Origin: Lithodes maja
Taxonomy: Eukaryota; Arthropoda; Malacostraca; Decapoda; Lithodidae
Reading direction: 5' to 3'
Assembly: GCA_037953745.1 (NCBI GenBank)
Contig: JBAKBP010004300.1
Coordinates: 62,001 to 126,000, forward strand
DNA: 64,000 nt
The position numbers were made by a program, and so were the translations under genes. Every line of letters starts with the position of its first letter. Position 1 is the stretch's first letter. Below are positions 51,501-62,248 of the stretch, piece by piece. Below the pieces are notes generated by a model that saw nothing but the letters and a program-made list of their open reading frames with translations, had not been told where the DNA came from and did no database searches.

Positions 51501-53030
51501 CCTACCCCGGGCAGTTGCTGCAGCCTTCAGAGACACACCGATACTGTGAACCAATGACACCGGCTTAGCGGGAGTGTTACTAGGGCACTCACGTGAATAA
51601 TGGCCTAGCTTCTGACATTTGTAACATTTCACATCCCCAATGGGCTTCTTCCCTTGTGCGGGCGAAGAAGGGGCCTGACCTTTAGTAAACGGGAGAGGCT
51701 TGTGTTTGTAGGTGTTATTAGGTGCAATGCATTTAGTGTGGTTATGTGTGTCATAAGATGTGTTATTATCGAAAACTCTGGTGGGTGGGGTATAGCGCCC
51801 CTTCTGCCCTGACTCAGCCCTCTGAGCGGCACCGCAACCACGAATCAATGATAATCTGAGGTCTGCCATCTTGGCAGCCTCCTCTACTGTCTTGGGACAT
51901 TTTTCCTTAATGTTCAGCGTTAGATCGGTTCCAGTACATTTGTAAAACTGTTCCAGATAGAAAAGTTGCTTAATTTCCTCAGCCGACTCTGCGTGCTCGG
52001 ACCGAAACCAGTTATTACCTGCATCTGTTAAGTCCCGTGCGTGCTCCATAAAACTGACGTCGCTCTTCTTATTCACGCCACGGAACTTCAATCTATAAGT
52101 TTCGGGTTGCAGTTCGTAGGCCCGGAGCACAGCCTCCTTCACCAGTCCATACACTACACTCTCGTCCAGTGACAGTGCATCGTAGGCTTTCAACCCCTTA
52201 CCCACTAGACGTGATGAAACTAATGCTGCCCATTTAACCTCCGGCCAGTCATACTCACGACACTTCTTTTCGAAACGAGCAAAAAACTCAGTCACTGCTG
52301 TCTCATCAAATGCGGGTACTAACTTAATTAAATGCGAAAGTGAGTCTGTAACCCGGTGCCCACCACCGAGATGACGCCCCGTGGTCTCTACTCTAGACTT
52401 CTCGACATCCATTTCAGCCTGGTACCTGGTTGCATCCTGATTGGCTTGGATTCTAGCAACCTCTATGCGTTCTATACTAGCCTGTTGTATCTGTATCTGA
52501 GTCTCCTGCAGCTTAAACTTAGCTAGTTCTAGCTGAAATAACATCTCAGGAGACAGGCCTGGGGGGGGAGAGCACAAAATGGGGGATCCACACCGAGACG
52601 TGTTTACGGGTAAGCCAGCTTGCCCTTGAGAACCCTCCTGCTGCATCGTGCTAAGACTCGCTGGCTGAGGGCCCAGCTCAGGGGTAGAGTGGAATGGAGG
52701 CTTGGAGGGAACCCCCCAAGACCCCACTCCACCCACCGCCCCATCGCCATCACCCAACAAACATGCCACCAAATTCTTCTTGGGCCAACTGTCAGGACAG
52801 TCCCGCCCCAAAACCGTGGCTAAACAGCGAAGACCGTAACAATCAATAGCCTGCAGGCGCTGTTCGGTCAAAGGTGTCTGCAAAAATGCCCGGGCATCCC
52901 TCTCTCCACTTATAACACTCCCCTCCCTAAACATCTGTTGTACTTGCTGGTTACTAGGCTGTACCGTGTTATCCTCCCCCGTAAATGATGAGTCATTAGA
53001 CATAGTGCTGGTTATACAATTGCTGTTCAT
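48513..53030 (-). CDS. Element C gag-PR-INT-RT polyprotein (frameshifted near its end)
   Basis: The 1505-codon frame begins MNSNCITSTMSND. Gag contains a SCAN-like capsid region (ETYRLKFRGVNKK, YLEQFYKCTG, VEEAAKMADL). The CCHC knuckle CYKCQKLGHYSREC starts near residue 469; protease DTG is at 556. Integrase has HDVPVAGHLG and CATCQ, then VVDLVGPFPP, QSDQGRNF and VLERWHSTLK, followed by KFIGPYVV. RT has YLDD at 1431-1434. The last codons are out of frame because of one extra base in a homopolymer, which removes RNase H. All catalytic residues seen are intact. The single homopolymer indel could be a sequencing error, in which case C is coding-competent. Confidence 0.92.
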   Translation of the reverse strand: MNSNCITSTMSNDSSFTGEDNTVQPSNQQVQQMFREGSVISGERDARAFLQTPLTEQRLQAIDCYGLRCLATVLGRDCPDSWPKKNLVACLLGDGDGAVGGVGSWGVPSKPPFHSTPELGPQPASLSTMQQEGSQGQAGLPVNTSRCGSPILCSPPPGLSPEMLFQLELAKFKLQETQIQIQQASIERIEVARIQANQDATRYQAEMDVEKSRVETTGRHLGGGHRVTDSLSHLIKLVPAFDETAVTEFFARFEKKCREYDWPEVKWAALVSSRLVGKGLKAYDALSLDESVVYGLVKEAVLRAYELQPETYRLKFRGVNKKSDVSFMEHARDLTDAGNNWFRSEHAESAEEIKQLFYLEQFYKCTGTDLTLNIKEKCPKTVEEAAKMADLRLSLIRGCGAAQRAESGQKGRYTPPTRVFDNNTSYDTHNHTKCIAPNNTYKHKPLPFTKGQAPSSPAQGKKPIGDVKCYKCQKLGHYSRECPSNTPAKPVSLVHSIGVSLKAAATARGRLSAAEAHAVKKRTEGSTPVRDTFCSHRGHGFVSWGSELRRVDLLRDTGASQTLLRNFTGKPINAARVVVVQGINATRSYPLVRLELRVGEVCRELDVGIVECLPVEGVDLLLGNDFAVPTSGTPPLVVAERAADVVGENREWVGRCQQDKMACVVTRSRSAAPAQPSTQPRGQWRKDQEKVAKGRKRDIDSAALLGDSVLGPIINTGVDSGPDMVCNKAELGKTSREARAVARATKAVEPTSRGNVLLQNHLDALTPRDISEQQLQDASLARYSNGAIELEEDGDAKPGDFFRLNRILYRRFLDPKSKWEGGARVVDQVVVPNKYRESLLCLAHDVPVAGHLGVTKTLAALGRFFWWPGVKADVCAWVAGCATCQTTGKPNQTIPKAPLFPIPVTGPPFSKVVVDLVGPFPPTSSGNKFLLTIMDVATRYPDAYPMRNGSAKAVVKNLLLFCSRYGFPCEVQSDQGRNFTSKLFKQTLQLHGICSVVSSAYHPESQGVLERWHSTLKSMLRCYCAEHDTEWDLGLPYVLFAAREVPGESLGFSPNQLVFGHNVREPLSMVKEIWEGEEKPGSVLKYILESRERLIGCMAAAGNNLVNAQAVMKHQYDAKVKLREFSVGQEVMLLLPLPGHPLSAKFIGPYVVAKKLSDLDYLVATPDRRKKHQLCHVNLMKEYVRRPSEPLTVPVLACSGQGGEGGGDSHAAEEDSWDCVISAEQWAGNTEQEARQAVSHLPEHQGAAVLGLFRSYPSVFAEHPGLTTQVTHDVDVGDNVPFKSVPYRVPPVKLPALREELKYMVERGMITEGYVKWTSPVTLQPKPDGKVRFCIDFRRLNGLTTTNPYPLPRVDDSVDKIGNAKYLTKIDLVKGYWQVPLSDRAKQVCGFVVDGKTYQCNVMPYGLKNAPATFQNLMNDICDEIPNCTVYLDDVIVYDDDFENHLRHLETLFGKLHDAGLVVNLRKCEFVKATVQYLGFVVGLGRVCPPPEQDTGYQYVSQAHH

Positions 53031-53274
53031 AAAAAAAAAGAAGTGCTTATTACTAATTGCAGTCTCGACTCACAAAATGTTAAAGATGCTTGAATGACTC
53101 TACTCTAGACACCCCCAACGAAACAATCTGCAAGTCCACCAATACAATAATGACACAATAAAAATTCCTCCAATATGCAAGAAAATTCTAGCCAGCTCTA
53201 CTAGGTAGCATAGAATAGTTCTCCAAAAAACATGTGATAGGATACTACTGAATCTTGTGCAAGGTCGCCATTTT
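53031..53274 (-). promoter_or_regulatory. 5' leader and primer-binding site of element C
   Basis: The minus strand reads AAAATGGCGACCTTGCAC directly after the LTR edge (53275), the same primer-site core as in A and B. No other signal is seen. Confidence 0.62.
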
Positions 53275-55092
53275 GTTACGGCTGGATCGGCAATACATAT
53301 TCGGGATTCTTGATCGTAGGACAGAAATGGCTTATGTGACAACGACACGCTCGATTCCAGTCCCAAATACTATATGCTCCAGACAACAAAAGCACCAACG
53401 CCCTACAGAGTTATCGTCTATGGTAACGAGGTACCTTAACTCGGCGAAAGTGTACAACAGGGGTAGGCTATGAGGCTAAACTCCCTCAGACATTTATAGG
53501 TTACGTTATGACTAAAGAAATGCAATACTCAAGAAACTACGTTAATATTAAGCCTCTAATAATGTAGAATAGAAGCAGGCTAAAGGTATGACAGTGAAAT
53601 GCTAAATGACAAATGTACACGCCTACTTGAAAGCGCGTGCACTAGAATAACTGTCCCCTACTAACATGCACTAGCATGTAGCATACAAGATGTTCATGAT
53701 CCAGTAGATACCTAATAATACACATGGAAGGAACATAAATAGTAGTCACTTATTATAATAATGAATCTATACTTGGAATAACTAAAAGGTTGCAGGCAAC
53801 AGTACTGCGCCGGTAGCCTACTACCGCATAGGCTACTTCGCTTCTCTCACTCTGTCTCCCCTCTGAGTCCGTATGCGCCCTACGCAATAGAACTCTGGAA
53901 ACAGCAGCAAAACGACAGTGCAGTTAATTGATACATGAAAGTATTAATAGTGTTGTCTTGTGTGTGAGTAATGTGTATTGTAAAGTGTTATATACATAAA
54001 CTTAAAGAGAGCTGCAATGCTTAGTAAAATAAAGATATATCCCACTCATCATCCCCATGTGTTCTAGCTAGCAGGCCAAGTCACAGGAACAACGAGTCCC
54101 AGCACCGAAAGCGAGAACCCAGGAAAAGACTGCAGAGAACACAAGGACAGATAAATTACGTTACTCTACTATACCGGCACTACGAGCGAGCTGTAGTCTC
54201 TGGTACTACACTCGCTCCTGGCTCGGTAGGCAAATCAAGGCTAAGTCCTCGCCCCTCTACAGACAACTCCTGGGCATGGTCGGGCTCTTACACATGGCAC
54301 TAGTCTAGTCACAAATTGGATGATGAGCTGGGCATATAACTCGTGAACATGTAGAACGTTCACCAACTATCCTCATCAAGAAGATCGCTGTTCACATTAA
54401 CCCCTTAAATCTAATACATGTAAATATATGCTTGTCCTAAGAGTAATACGAGAGGTGAGTGCTGAAACTCCTTTAGGACCTCAAGGGAAGGGTATGCATT
54501 TAAATAGAGAGAAGAATGAAATGAGAGTAATGTCGTCAGAGAGAAAGAGTGCAACCGTGAGAAATTGGGAGAGAGGGCAAGGGATGTTAGAATCTCAAAG
54601 GTTCTAGGCAACCTGATCATGGAACACACAGCGAGCCTCCAGGCAATGTGCAGTACGACAACATGGGCAGCCCAGGCAGCATATGCAGGCGGCAATGGAC
54701 TACCAACCCTGTCGCACCTAGCTATAAGCGCAGGGCTGCCAACCGGTCCATACGTCTGGCAACCACCCCCCCGGCAGCGAGGCGCATTGCTACCCTCTCG
54801 CTCTGAAGTCTAACTCACTCTCTCTCTCTGAATTCCTATTGTCTTATCTATCAACTTCTCTATTGATACTACATATTAAATGGAAGGTCTCGACATGGCT
54901 TAAAACAAAACCCACCACTGGTTAGCAAATGACGAGACCTTTGCAGAGATACAAAGAACATAGTTATACGTTGTCACACTCAATATAAGCAGCCAGCACG
55001 GCACAGCGGCACAGCGGCACCGCACCGCGGCGGCACAGTGGAGTACCAAGGAGTACAATCAGGTTAAGTTGCCACGCACTGGGTGCGTCACA
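53275..55092 (-). repeat. Element C 5' LTR
   Basis: 1818 bp, nearly identical to 45825-47642 (visible differences at about 54314, 54999 and 55046 and at the terminal base). Confidence 0.9.
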
Positions 55093-55097
55093 ACAAT

Positions 55098-55269
55098 AAT
55101 ACTAAGTTGTATCTATAATGTACTACCTATAATATACGCTAACTTTAGTAGATATTGTAAATATGTAAAATAAAACCATGAAATTTATATCAAGATCATG
55201 GTTACCGTCCGAGCAACTTGAAAAAAGAAAGATGGGAGCGCATCAGAAGATCCTGTGTTCGTTAAATGA
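55098..55269 (+). other. 3' non-coding part of the DNA element
   Basis: Continues the DNA element after the C insertion. It contains AATAAAA near 55170, a possible polyadenylation signal for the gene ending at 45765. In the ancestral element the signal would be about 140 bases past the stop codon. Confidence 0.45.
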
Positions 55270-55808
55270 AATTTAAGTGATTTGGGGGGACCGTAAGGCT
55301 TTTGACCACAGTGACCTTATTTGATGAGGTAGAGAGTTAATTTTTATTTTAAATTGAAGCTTTTGAAAGGGAGAAGTTATTAATGGGTAAATGAGTCCAT
55401 GTCATTCATGTATAATGGCTTGTAAATATTGGTTTAGTACATTAAATTTGAATGTGGATGACGAATTTAAATTTTTCTTAATGATATTTTAGCTCGCCCA
55501 ACGAAATAAAACTACATTAAGCCCATAAACCTTCCTCTATTACCTTCCCCATTGTCTCAGGATGATTCTATACCAATTTGGTGACTCAATGACTAATGTT
55601 GGCCCCACAGTGACACAATTTTCGAAGTTACTTAACTCAAACACAAATGGGACCTGAAAATGGGGGTTCGAGCCCCCCCAGGGCAAACGGCCCCGAAATG
55701 AGAGTGTTCATTACCACCATGTGATGGCCGAAGGTATAGGTTATCATAAAATATGAGTGATAAAAAGGTAGCAGAAAACATCCTGAGGACGGTACCTGGC
55801 TCCCGGCC
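55270..55808 (-). repeat. Right terminal inverted repeat of the DNA element
   Basis: Its complement matches 42288-42826 over its whole length. Contains GGGGGTTCGAGCCCCC near 55665, a short palindrome that resembles a B box but is not part of a tRNA. Confidence 0.88.
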
Positions 55809-55811
55809 TAG

Positions 55812-56493
55812 AGGGGGGCATTCCACAAGTAGCCGCGGTATTCTCAAGTGACTTTATACTACCTAGCTAGGGAGAGCAGGCCGTGAACTGGACTGCGGTG
55901 GTGGAAGTTAAATTCAAAGTTAGTGCAACTAGAATCGTAGTATCAATAATATTACTCTGAAATTGGGGGCAATCAACGATTTCATTTAAAGCACACAAGA
56001 TTAAGTTTGTAGAATAATTAATGTAATTTCGAATGAATATTTATATTCACGTCAACAAACGTATGTAAGAATTACGAATCGAGCCGAGGAATTCAGGGAT
56101 AAAGAGGGCGTATAATTATGAATGAACTATAGAGTAACTAATTAATTATACGGGAGAACAAATTATAATTAAGTAAATAAAGTTAGTCAACAAATGCTCT
56201 GGAAACGCTTATAATTACTAGCGTAAACGGTTAATTAATACAATATTAATTAACAAATGAACGGGGGCGCAAACGACGAAGTTTTGCTAAAGAAATACTA
56301 ATATCAGTATTCTTACGAGGTCTGAATGAATTAACAGTCTTGCAATATAAATACACTAGAATAATATGTGTATGGAAAGTGATGTGAAATTAAGTAACAG
56401 AATCTATGCAATTCCTAAGCATGAAGAATCAGAATGACTTACATCAGTAATTAAATGAACATCAATATGAATTCATAAAATAATTCTATCTAT
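55812..56493. other. Unassigned AT-rich sequence
   Basis: No reading frame or repeat recognised. It separates the DNA element from the 3' end of the RTE-like LINE. Confidence 0.4.
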
Positions 56494-56866
56494 CTATATG
56501 CTCAGGCCCAATCCCCATTTTGCGGGTAGCCGACTCAAGACAGAGCAAGAACAGGGAAAACACAAAAACAACATAAAACAAAAAATACAGATAAAAAACA
56601 CAAACTCACACACATCCAGGTCACCCAGGAGAAGACCCAGAGACCAGGGTTACCAAGGTCGCTCCAGCACTCCCCCGGCCCCTGACCACCCGGAGAGGTT
56701 CCGATCTCGGCAGGCAGACATGCAGCGGAGCCAAAGCCACAAGCCCTCCCACCACACTTCCAGGCACACCCTTCATATTAATCGTCCCCCCGGGCCAGGC
56801 GCCTGATGGACTATTATCTAGTCGAACTTGCGCCCGACCCCTTACTCCAAATGACCACGTGTTCAC
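56494..56866 (-). other. 3' UTR and terminus of the RTE-like LINE
   Basis: Non-coding. The minus strand ends GATTGGGCCTGAGCATATAG then AGATAGA. The same terminus occurs at 31840-31876. Confidence 0.6.
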
Positions 56867-58459
56867 TCAACTATTCACAAGCATTCTCCATTCACTCCTG
56901 TCCACCACCACTTCCCCTGCCTGATCTATAGTCATTCCTCTATCATCCAAAGCCTTTCTTACACAGTCTCTCCATCTCAATGGGGGTCTTCCTGCCCTTC
57001 TATCTCCCCTTGTACCTGACTCACATATTCTCTTTGTAAGCCTTTCGTCTCCCATTCGTTCAACATGACCATACCAGCTCAGCACCCTTCTGTCCACTCT
57101 GGCTGACAAATGTTCCTGCTGCCCCACTCTCCTACGTATCTCTTCATTCCTCAATCTGTCTCTACGAGTAACTCCACACATACTCCTCAAGCAGCTCATC
57201 TCCATCACATCCAGCCCTCTTTTCTCCTTTTTCTTCAGAGCCCATGTCTCAGCCCCATACATCACTGTTGGCACAACAATTCCTTGATACAGTGCACTTT
57301 TTACTTTCACTCCGAGATTTCTCGTCTTCCACATACTTCCCATTGCTCCAAAAACCTTCCTTCCTTCACACACTCTCTGTTTTACCTCCACTTCCATACC
57401 TCCACTCCTGCTTATCATTCCTCCTAGATATTTAAAACACTCTACTTGTTCCAATATTTCCCCATCCAGCCTCACATCTAGATTCACCCTATGCTCTCCC
57501 CTATTACACACCATTACTTTACTTTTATTGACGTTCACCTTCAGTTTCCTCCTTCCACAAACCACACCAAACTCTTTGACTACCCGCTGCAGTTTCTCAT
57601 CAGAATCCGCCACCAATGCTGTGTCATCAGCGAACAGCAACTGATTCAACTCCCAATCTCTACCATTCTTTCCTACTAAACCCAATCCTCTTCCCATAGT
57701 TCTCCTTTTCACCTCCCTCACCACACCATCCATAAACATATTAAACAGCCATGGTGACATTACACAACCCTGTCGCAAACCTACCTTTACCTCAAACCAT
57801 TCACTCAACTCACCATTTCCTACTCTCACACATGCTCTGCTCCCTTCATAAAAACTCTTAACTGCTTCTAACAAATTTCCTCCTATTTCATAAATCCTTA
57901 ACACCTTCCACATTGCTTCACGGTCCACACGATCATACGCTTTTTCCAAGTCCATAAAAGCCCAAAATATCGCCTTATGCTTCTCTAAATACTTCTCGCA
58001 TAACTGTCTTACTGCAAACATCTGATCCACGCACCCTCTTCCCGTCCTAAAACCGCACTGTTCTTCTCCTATTGCAACTTCCGTACACTTTATTATCCTC
58101 TCTATCAACACCCTGCCATACAGCTTTCCAACCACTGACAATAAACTAATACCTCGATAACTTGAACACTCCTGCCGATCTCCCTTCCCCTTGTACAACG
58201 GCACAATACATGCACTCTTCCAGTCTATTGGTACCCTTGACACAACAAAGCACACGTTGAAAAGTCTCACCAACCAATCTATTATCACATCTCCACCCTT
58301 CTTTATACACTCCACAGCAATACCATCGAAACCTTCTGCTTTTCCCGCTCTCATTTGTTTCACTGCTTCTTTCACCTCATTTTCCTCAATCCTTTCATTC
58401 ATTCCCTGCCACCTGGGTGGCCTGGGTAACCTATCTCCATCCACTTCTGCTTCAATCAC
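56867..58459 (-). pseudogene. RTE-like reverse transcriptase and C-terminal region
   Basis: The 530-codon frame: RMIEENEVKEAV-type N-terminus, CIVPLYKGKGDRQECSSYRG, EEQCGFRTGRGCVDQ, MDLEKAYDRVDREAMW, VGLRQGCVMSPWLFNMFMDG, active site FADD in LLFADDTALV, and KCFKYLGG-like FKYLGGMISRSG. The C-terminus has YGAETWALKKKEKRGLDVME, SWYGHVERM and GRPPLRWRDCV, a zinc-less tail widespread in invertebrate LINEs. The RT is uninterrupted. The frame upstream (58456-59217) is out of step by one base at about 58456, so the whole protein is broken. Confidence 0.85.
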
Positions 58460-59279
58460 TGCTTCTCTTCCATCTCTTGATTTAACAAAGATTCAAAATA
58501 CTCGGCATATCTGTTCCTCACTTCAACTGGTTCCACTAGTAATTCTCCATTTTCATCTTTCACTGACTCTTCCCTCTTTTGTCCTCCTTTCCTTACTTTA
58601 TTTACCTCCTTCCAGAACATCTTCTTTCGTTCTTCAAAATTCTCACTCAGCCTTTGGCCCCACCTTTCGTTTGCATCTTTTTTCGCTTCTCTAATTTTCC
58701 GTTTTGCCTCTCTCCTTTTCTCCTTGTACCTCTCCCATACCTCAACACTACCATCCTGTAAAACCCTCTCAAAACACTGTCTCTTCTCCTCAACTGCCTT
58801 TCTCACCGTATCATTCCACCACTCGCTTCCCTTCCTGATACCTCTGCCTCCTACTTTCCTTTTGCCGCATACTACCTCTGCACTTGCTTTCACTCTTTCC
58901 TTAAACTGTTGCCATTCAACCTCTACTTCTCTCTCTTCCATCTCTCTCACTTCCATCCACTTTTCATTTAGTCTTTCCTTGTACTCCCTCTCTTTTTCAC
59001 TCTTCTCTAACTCACTAACTTTTATTACCTCTCTTACTTCACGCTTGTCTCTTATTCTCCTGTAACTCTTAACTCTTAGCTTTCCCTCCACCAGGTAATG
59101 ATCTGACATACCCTCCGCCTCACCTCTCATCACATTCACATCCAGCAGTCTACACAATCTTTCCCTTGTCACCAGCACATAATCCATCAATGCCCTCTCT
59201 ACAATCTCTCCCCTCACAAGTCTATGCCAGGTGTACTTGTGTATACGCCTTTTTTTGAAGAACGTATTACCTACACTTC
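58456..59279 (-). pseudogene. RTE-like LINE endonuclease end and linker
   Basis: Encodes VGNTFFKKRRIHKYTWH (59279-59218), RGEIVERALMDYVLVTRERL, EGMSDHYLVEGKL (the catalytic SDH). A long charged linker follows (KRREAKRKIREAKKDANERW), up to NRYAEYFESLLN. It continues from 60835 across the Jockey-like insert. Confidence 0.82.
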
Positions 59280-60834
59280 ACTGTGCTTCCGTGCTGACTC
59301 CCTGCCTAGGCAAACTCTTTCGTCTCTGTCTATCCTCTAACGTCTTCCCTTCATGCTGGAAGTTTGCTCACATTCAACCTGTCCCAAAGAAGGGTGACCG
59401 CTCTCAACCCTCCAACTATCGTCCAATTGCTCTTATCTCTTGTCTTTCTAAAGTTTTTGAAACTATTCTTGCTTCCAAATTTCTTAAGCATTTCTCTTCT
59501 CATAATCTGCTCTCAGATCGCCAGTATGGCTTCCTTAAGGGTCGCTCTACTGGTGATCTTCTTTCATATCTTACTAACTCTTGGTCATCCTCCTTTCGGG
59601 ACTTCGGTGAGACTTTTTCTATTGCACTAGACATATCGAAAGCCTTCGATAGAGTCTGGCATAAATCTTTAATTTCTAAACTACCCTCCTTCGGTTTCTA
59701 ATCCCTCCATCTGTGCCTTTGTCTCTAATTTCCTTTCCGGCCGTTCCATAGCTGCGGTTGTGGACGGCCATTGTTCACTTCCTCACCCTATAAACTCTGG
59801 TGTTCCTCAGGGCTCTGTCCTATCTCCTATTCTCTTTCTAATTTTTATAAATGATCTCCTTAACTGTACCTTAATTCCCATCCATTCATACGCAGACGAC
59901 TCAACCTTACACTACTCCATTAGTTTTTCAGAACGCCCCAGCCAGCAATCCCTCAACGACAAACGTAATGAAGCCATAGAACTCTTAAATTCTGATCTAA
60001 ATACTATTTCCAATTGGGGCAGAGAAAATCTTGTTAACTTTAATGCTTCCAAAACCCAATTTCTCCATCTATCTACCCGTCAGGATCTCCCAGCGGACTA
60101 TCCCTTATTCTTCAACAATACAAAAATCAACCCTTCATCTTCTCTCAATATTCTTGGTGTCTCTTTTTCTTCTGCTCTCATTTGGAAGGACCATATTACC
60201 AGTCTTGCTAAGGCAGCCTCCCAGAAGCTGGGTGTGCTCAACCGCCTTAGGGGGTTCTTTTCCCCTGCACAGCTTCTTGCTCTGTACAGGGGCATAGTGC
60301 GCCCTTGTATTGAGTATTGTTCACATGTGTGGGGAGGTTCCTCTCACACCGCTCTCCTAGACAAAGTTGAAAGGAAGGCCTTTCGTATCATTAACTCCCG
60401 TCCACTCACCAACTCTCTGCAATCTCTCTCTCTCCGCCGCAATGTTGCATCTCTCTCGCTATTCTATCGCTACTATAATAATCAGTGTTCCTCAGAGCTA
60501 TCCCAGTGCATACCACCTCCTTTACGTAGGGCACGTGGTACCCGTCTTGCAACTCAATCCCACCCCTACTCTGTGCAACTCTCCAACCCAAGAGTGAAAC
60601 GTTACTCTCAAACTTTCTTCTACTTAACATCTGAGCTCTGGAACTCTCTCCCAGAATCAGTCTTTCCCTCTTCCTATGACTTAAATTGCTTCAAACTCCG
60701 TGTGTCCAGGCATTTTGGCTCGAACGTCCCTTGATTTTGGCCCTGTCACTCTTTCAACTATGGGGGAGGCACTCGCTATAGGCAGTTATGCCTTTTGCCT
60801 CCCTCAATCACATAGAAAAAAAAAAAAAAAAAAA
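59280..60834 (+). mobile_element. 5'-truncated Jockey-like LINE, copy 2
   Basis: Same family and same 5' start (ACTGTGCTTCCGTGC) as copy 1, with a poly(A) tail at 60816-60834. Two reading frames, 59231-59701 and 59760-60734, cover the RT: NYRPIALISC, DISKAFDRVWH, GVPQGSVLSPILFLIFIND, YADDSTLHYS and RLRGFFSPAQLLALYRG, ending HFGSNVP. A frameshift and stop near 59700 separate them. The RT active site is intact. It splits the endonuclease of the RTE-like LINE. Confidence 0.85.
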
Positions 60835-61380
60835 CTCAATCTACACTCTTCACATACATTTTTCAGTCTTTCTCCACTCTCGTTTACACCATCCACACCA
60901 AAACTACCGATGACTCCCTCAACAGGCTCATTTCCTACCCTAGCATTTAGGTCCCCTAAAACTATAACATTTTCATTTTCATCAAACCCTTGTAGACAAT
61001 CTCTCAAATCCTCCCAGAAACCCTCTACCTCATCTAACTCTCTTTCACTTCCTGGTCCATACACACTTACAAAAACCCACCTTTCACCCTTAAACCGCAT
61101 TCTCACCCACATTAGCCTTGATGACACCTCTTTCCACTCTTTTATAAACTCTCTCAACTCCTCCTTCACAATAATAGCCACTCCTTCTTTCCCCCTGACT
61201 CCCTCGTCTACTCCAGACTTTCTACCTATCACGTTTCCAAAATCCACTTCTCCCTCTCCTTTCATCTTAGTTTCATTCAGTGCAAGGACATCATACATCC
61301 TTCTTTCAAATAACCTTCCAATATCCTCTCGCTTCTCATTCGTACTACATCCACGCACATTCAAAGCTCCTATTCTTAGG
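60835..61380 (-). pseudogene. RTE-like LINE endonuclease, N-terminal part
   Basis: Encodes LRIGALNVRGC, LALNETKMKGEG, GVAIIVKEEL, VSVYGPGSERE and VIVLGDLNARVGN, the catalytic landmarks of an AP-type endonuclease (N, E, D-N). The stretch is interrupted at ECRLS by the tail of the Jockey-like insert and resumes at 59279. Confidence 0.83.
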
Positions 61381-61640
61381 GTCCGGGACCACGAACGCGT
61401 TCCCTCGCCCCTATCTGTCTCGTTTTTTTGGTAGATTTATTTAAGGGGAGAAGGATACCAGGCCCCCCGCCCCCGATCCCCTTTTGCCGACTTCTACGTC
61501 TCGCCGGAGAAAAGCGGTGGTGGAAATTTCTCACCCCTCCACCACAGAGGAGGCTACCTGCACCAGAAAGTGGCGGGCGTTGGGGTCGCCGCATCCCTAC
61601 GCCATTTGAAAAAATTAGAGATGCAGAAGGAGAAAAAGAT
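61376..61640 (-). pseudogene. Basic N-terminal segment / 5' region of the RTE-like LINE
   Basis: A frame reading MRRPQRPPLSGAG to NKSTKKTRQIGARERV precedes the endonuclease but ends at a stop one base out of phase with it. It is GC-rich and Arg-rich, unlike the AT-rich flank beyond 61640. It may be coding or 5' UTR; the element's true 5' end is not defined. Confidence 0.45.
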
Positions 61641-62248
61641 AATAAAATAATTACAAAGGTGATTATGTAATTGAACGTAATCAAGGAAACTGGGGGGAGA
61701 TAGGTTTTCACAGGGATAATTCTGGGTATGGAAATTAAGTATGTGTAGGTAAATTCGTTATAAAATTGGGCGTAGGTTCTAGGTAGAATCAATTAGGTAA
61801 ACTTGTTATAAAATTGGGCGTAGGTTCTAGGTAGAATCAGTTAGGAAGGGAAATCAAATCACGAAATACACTTCGACCTCAACTCACAAAATACATAACA
61901 GAATACATAATATTGAAAGATCTGCGAGCGTGTGGCAAAATGAATAACTGAACACAACTATATAACGTATGCGTAAGACGTACGATATGAAATTAATCAC
62001 TATCACAGGTTTAAGACTTATACACAGGTTTAACACAGAGGGTATGTAAGTTTCAGAAGGATTAATACTGATACGCAATTAAGGATCATGGGCACAGATC
62101 TCAGAGATAATTAACACAACACGGGTCGCATATCTTAATTTTACCTTTGCAACAATAACACAACGAATAGACACACAGAACCTTAGGGAATGTTTGGAGG
62201 GCTGGTGAAGAGAGTGCAGGGCTGGCCAACGTAGGTCGTAAGTCCTAG
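61641..62248. other. Unassigned sequence with a 48-bp tandem duplication
   Basis: No gene seen. Units 61751-61798 and 61799-61846 share TTATAAAATTGGGCGTAGG and TTCTAGGTAGAATCA. Confidence 0.5.

Larger units (their letters stand above)
45825..55092 (-). mobile_element. Gmr1-like Ty3/gypsy retrotransposon C
   Basis: LTRs 45825-47642 and 53275-55092, 1818 bp each. Flanked by ACAAT (45820-45824, 55093-55097). About four differences between LTRs by eye, including the base next to the polypurine tract. It is inserted 59 bases after the stop codon of the DNA element's gene. Same domain order as A and B but a distinct lineage. Confidence 0.92.
42288..55808 (+). mobile_element. DNA transposon-like element with long TIRs and a PIN/XPG-like protein
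   Basis: Inverted repeats of about 540 bp (42288-42826 and 55270-55808) enclose one intronless gene. The retrotransposon C (45825-55092) was inserted later; without it and one copy of its 5-bp duplication the element is about 4.25 kb. Possible 3-bp target duplication TAG at 42285-42287 and 55809-55811. Gene plus symmetric long TIRs plus unique flanks support a mobile DNA element. Superfamily unassigned; Academ-like is a hypothesis I could not test. Confidence 0.75.
56494..61640 (-). mobile_element. RTE-like LINE, split by a Jockey-like LINE
   Basis: In minus-strand order: basic N-terminal segment and endonuclease (61640-60835), insert (60834-59280), endonuclease end plus linker (59279-58456), RT and C-terminus (58459-56867), 3' UTR (56866-56494) ending in a short TAGA repeat. 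The 5' end is approximate. The endonuclease style and C-terminal GHVERM segment suggest RTE/RTEX or a relative; this is not certain. Confidence 0.78.

Noticed and set aside
55655..55685. B-box-like GGTTCGAGCCCC suggesting a tRNA in the terminal inverted repeat
   Set aside because: No A box or acceptor stem; it is a short palindrome inside the TIR and is present in both TIRs.
57110..59065. Plus-strand Ser/Pro/Leu-rich frames of 100-167 codons
   Set aside because: They lie antisense to the RTE-like reverse transcriptase and have no recognisable domain.
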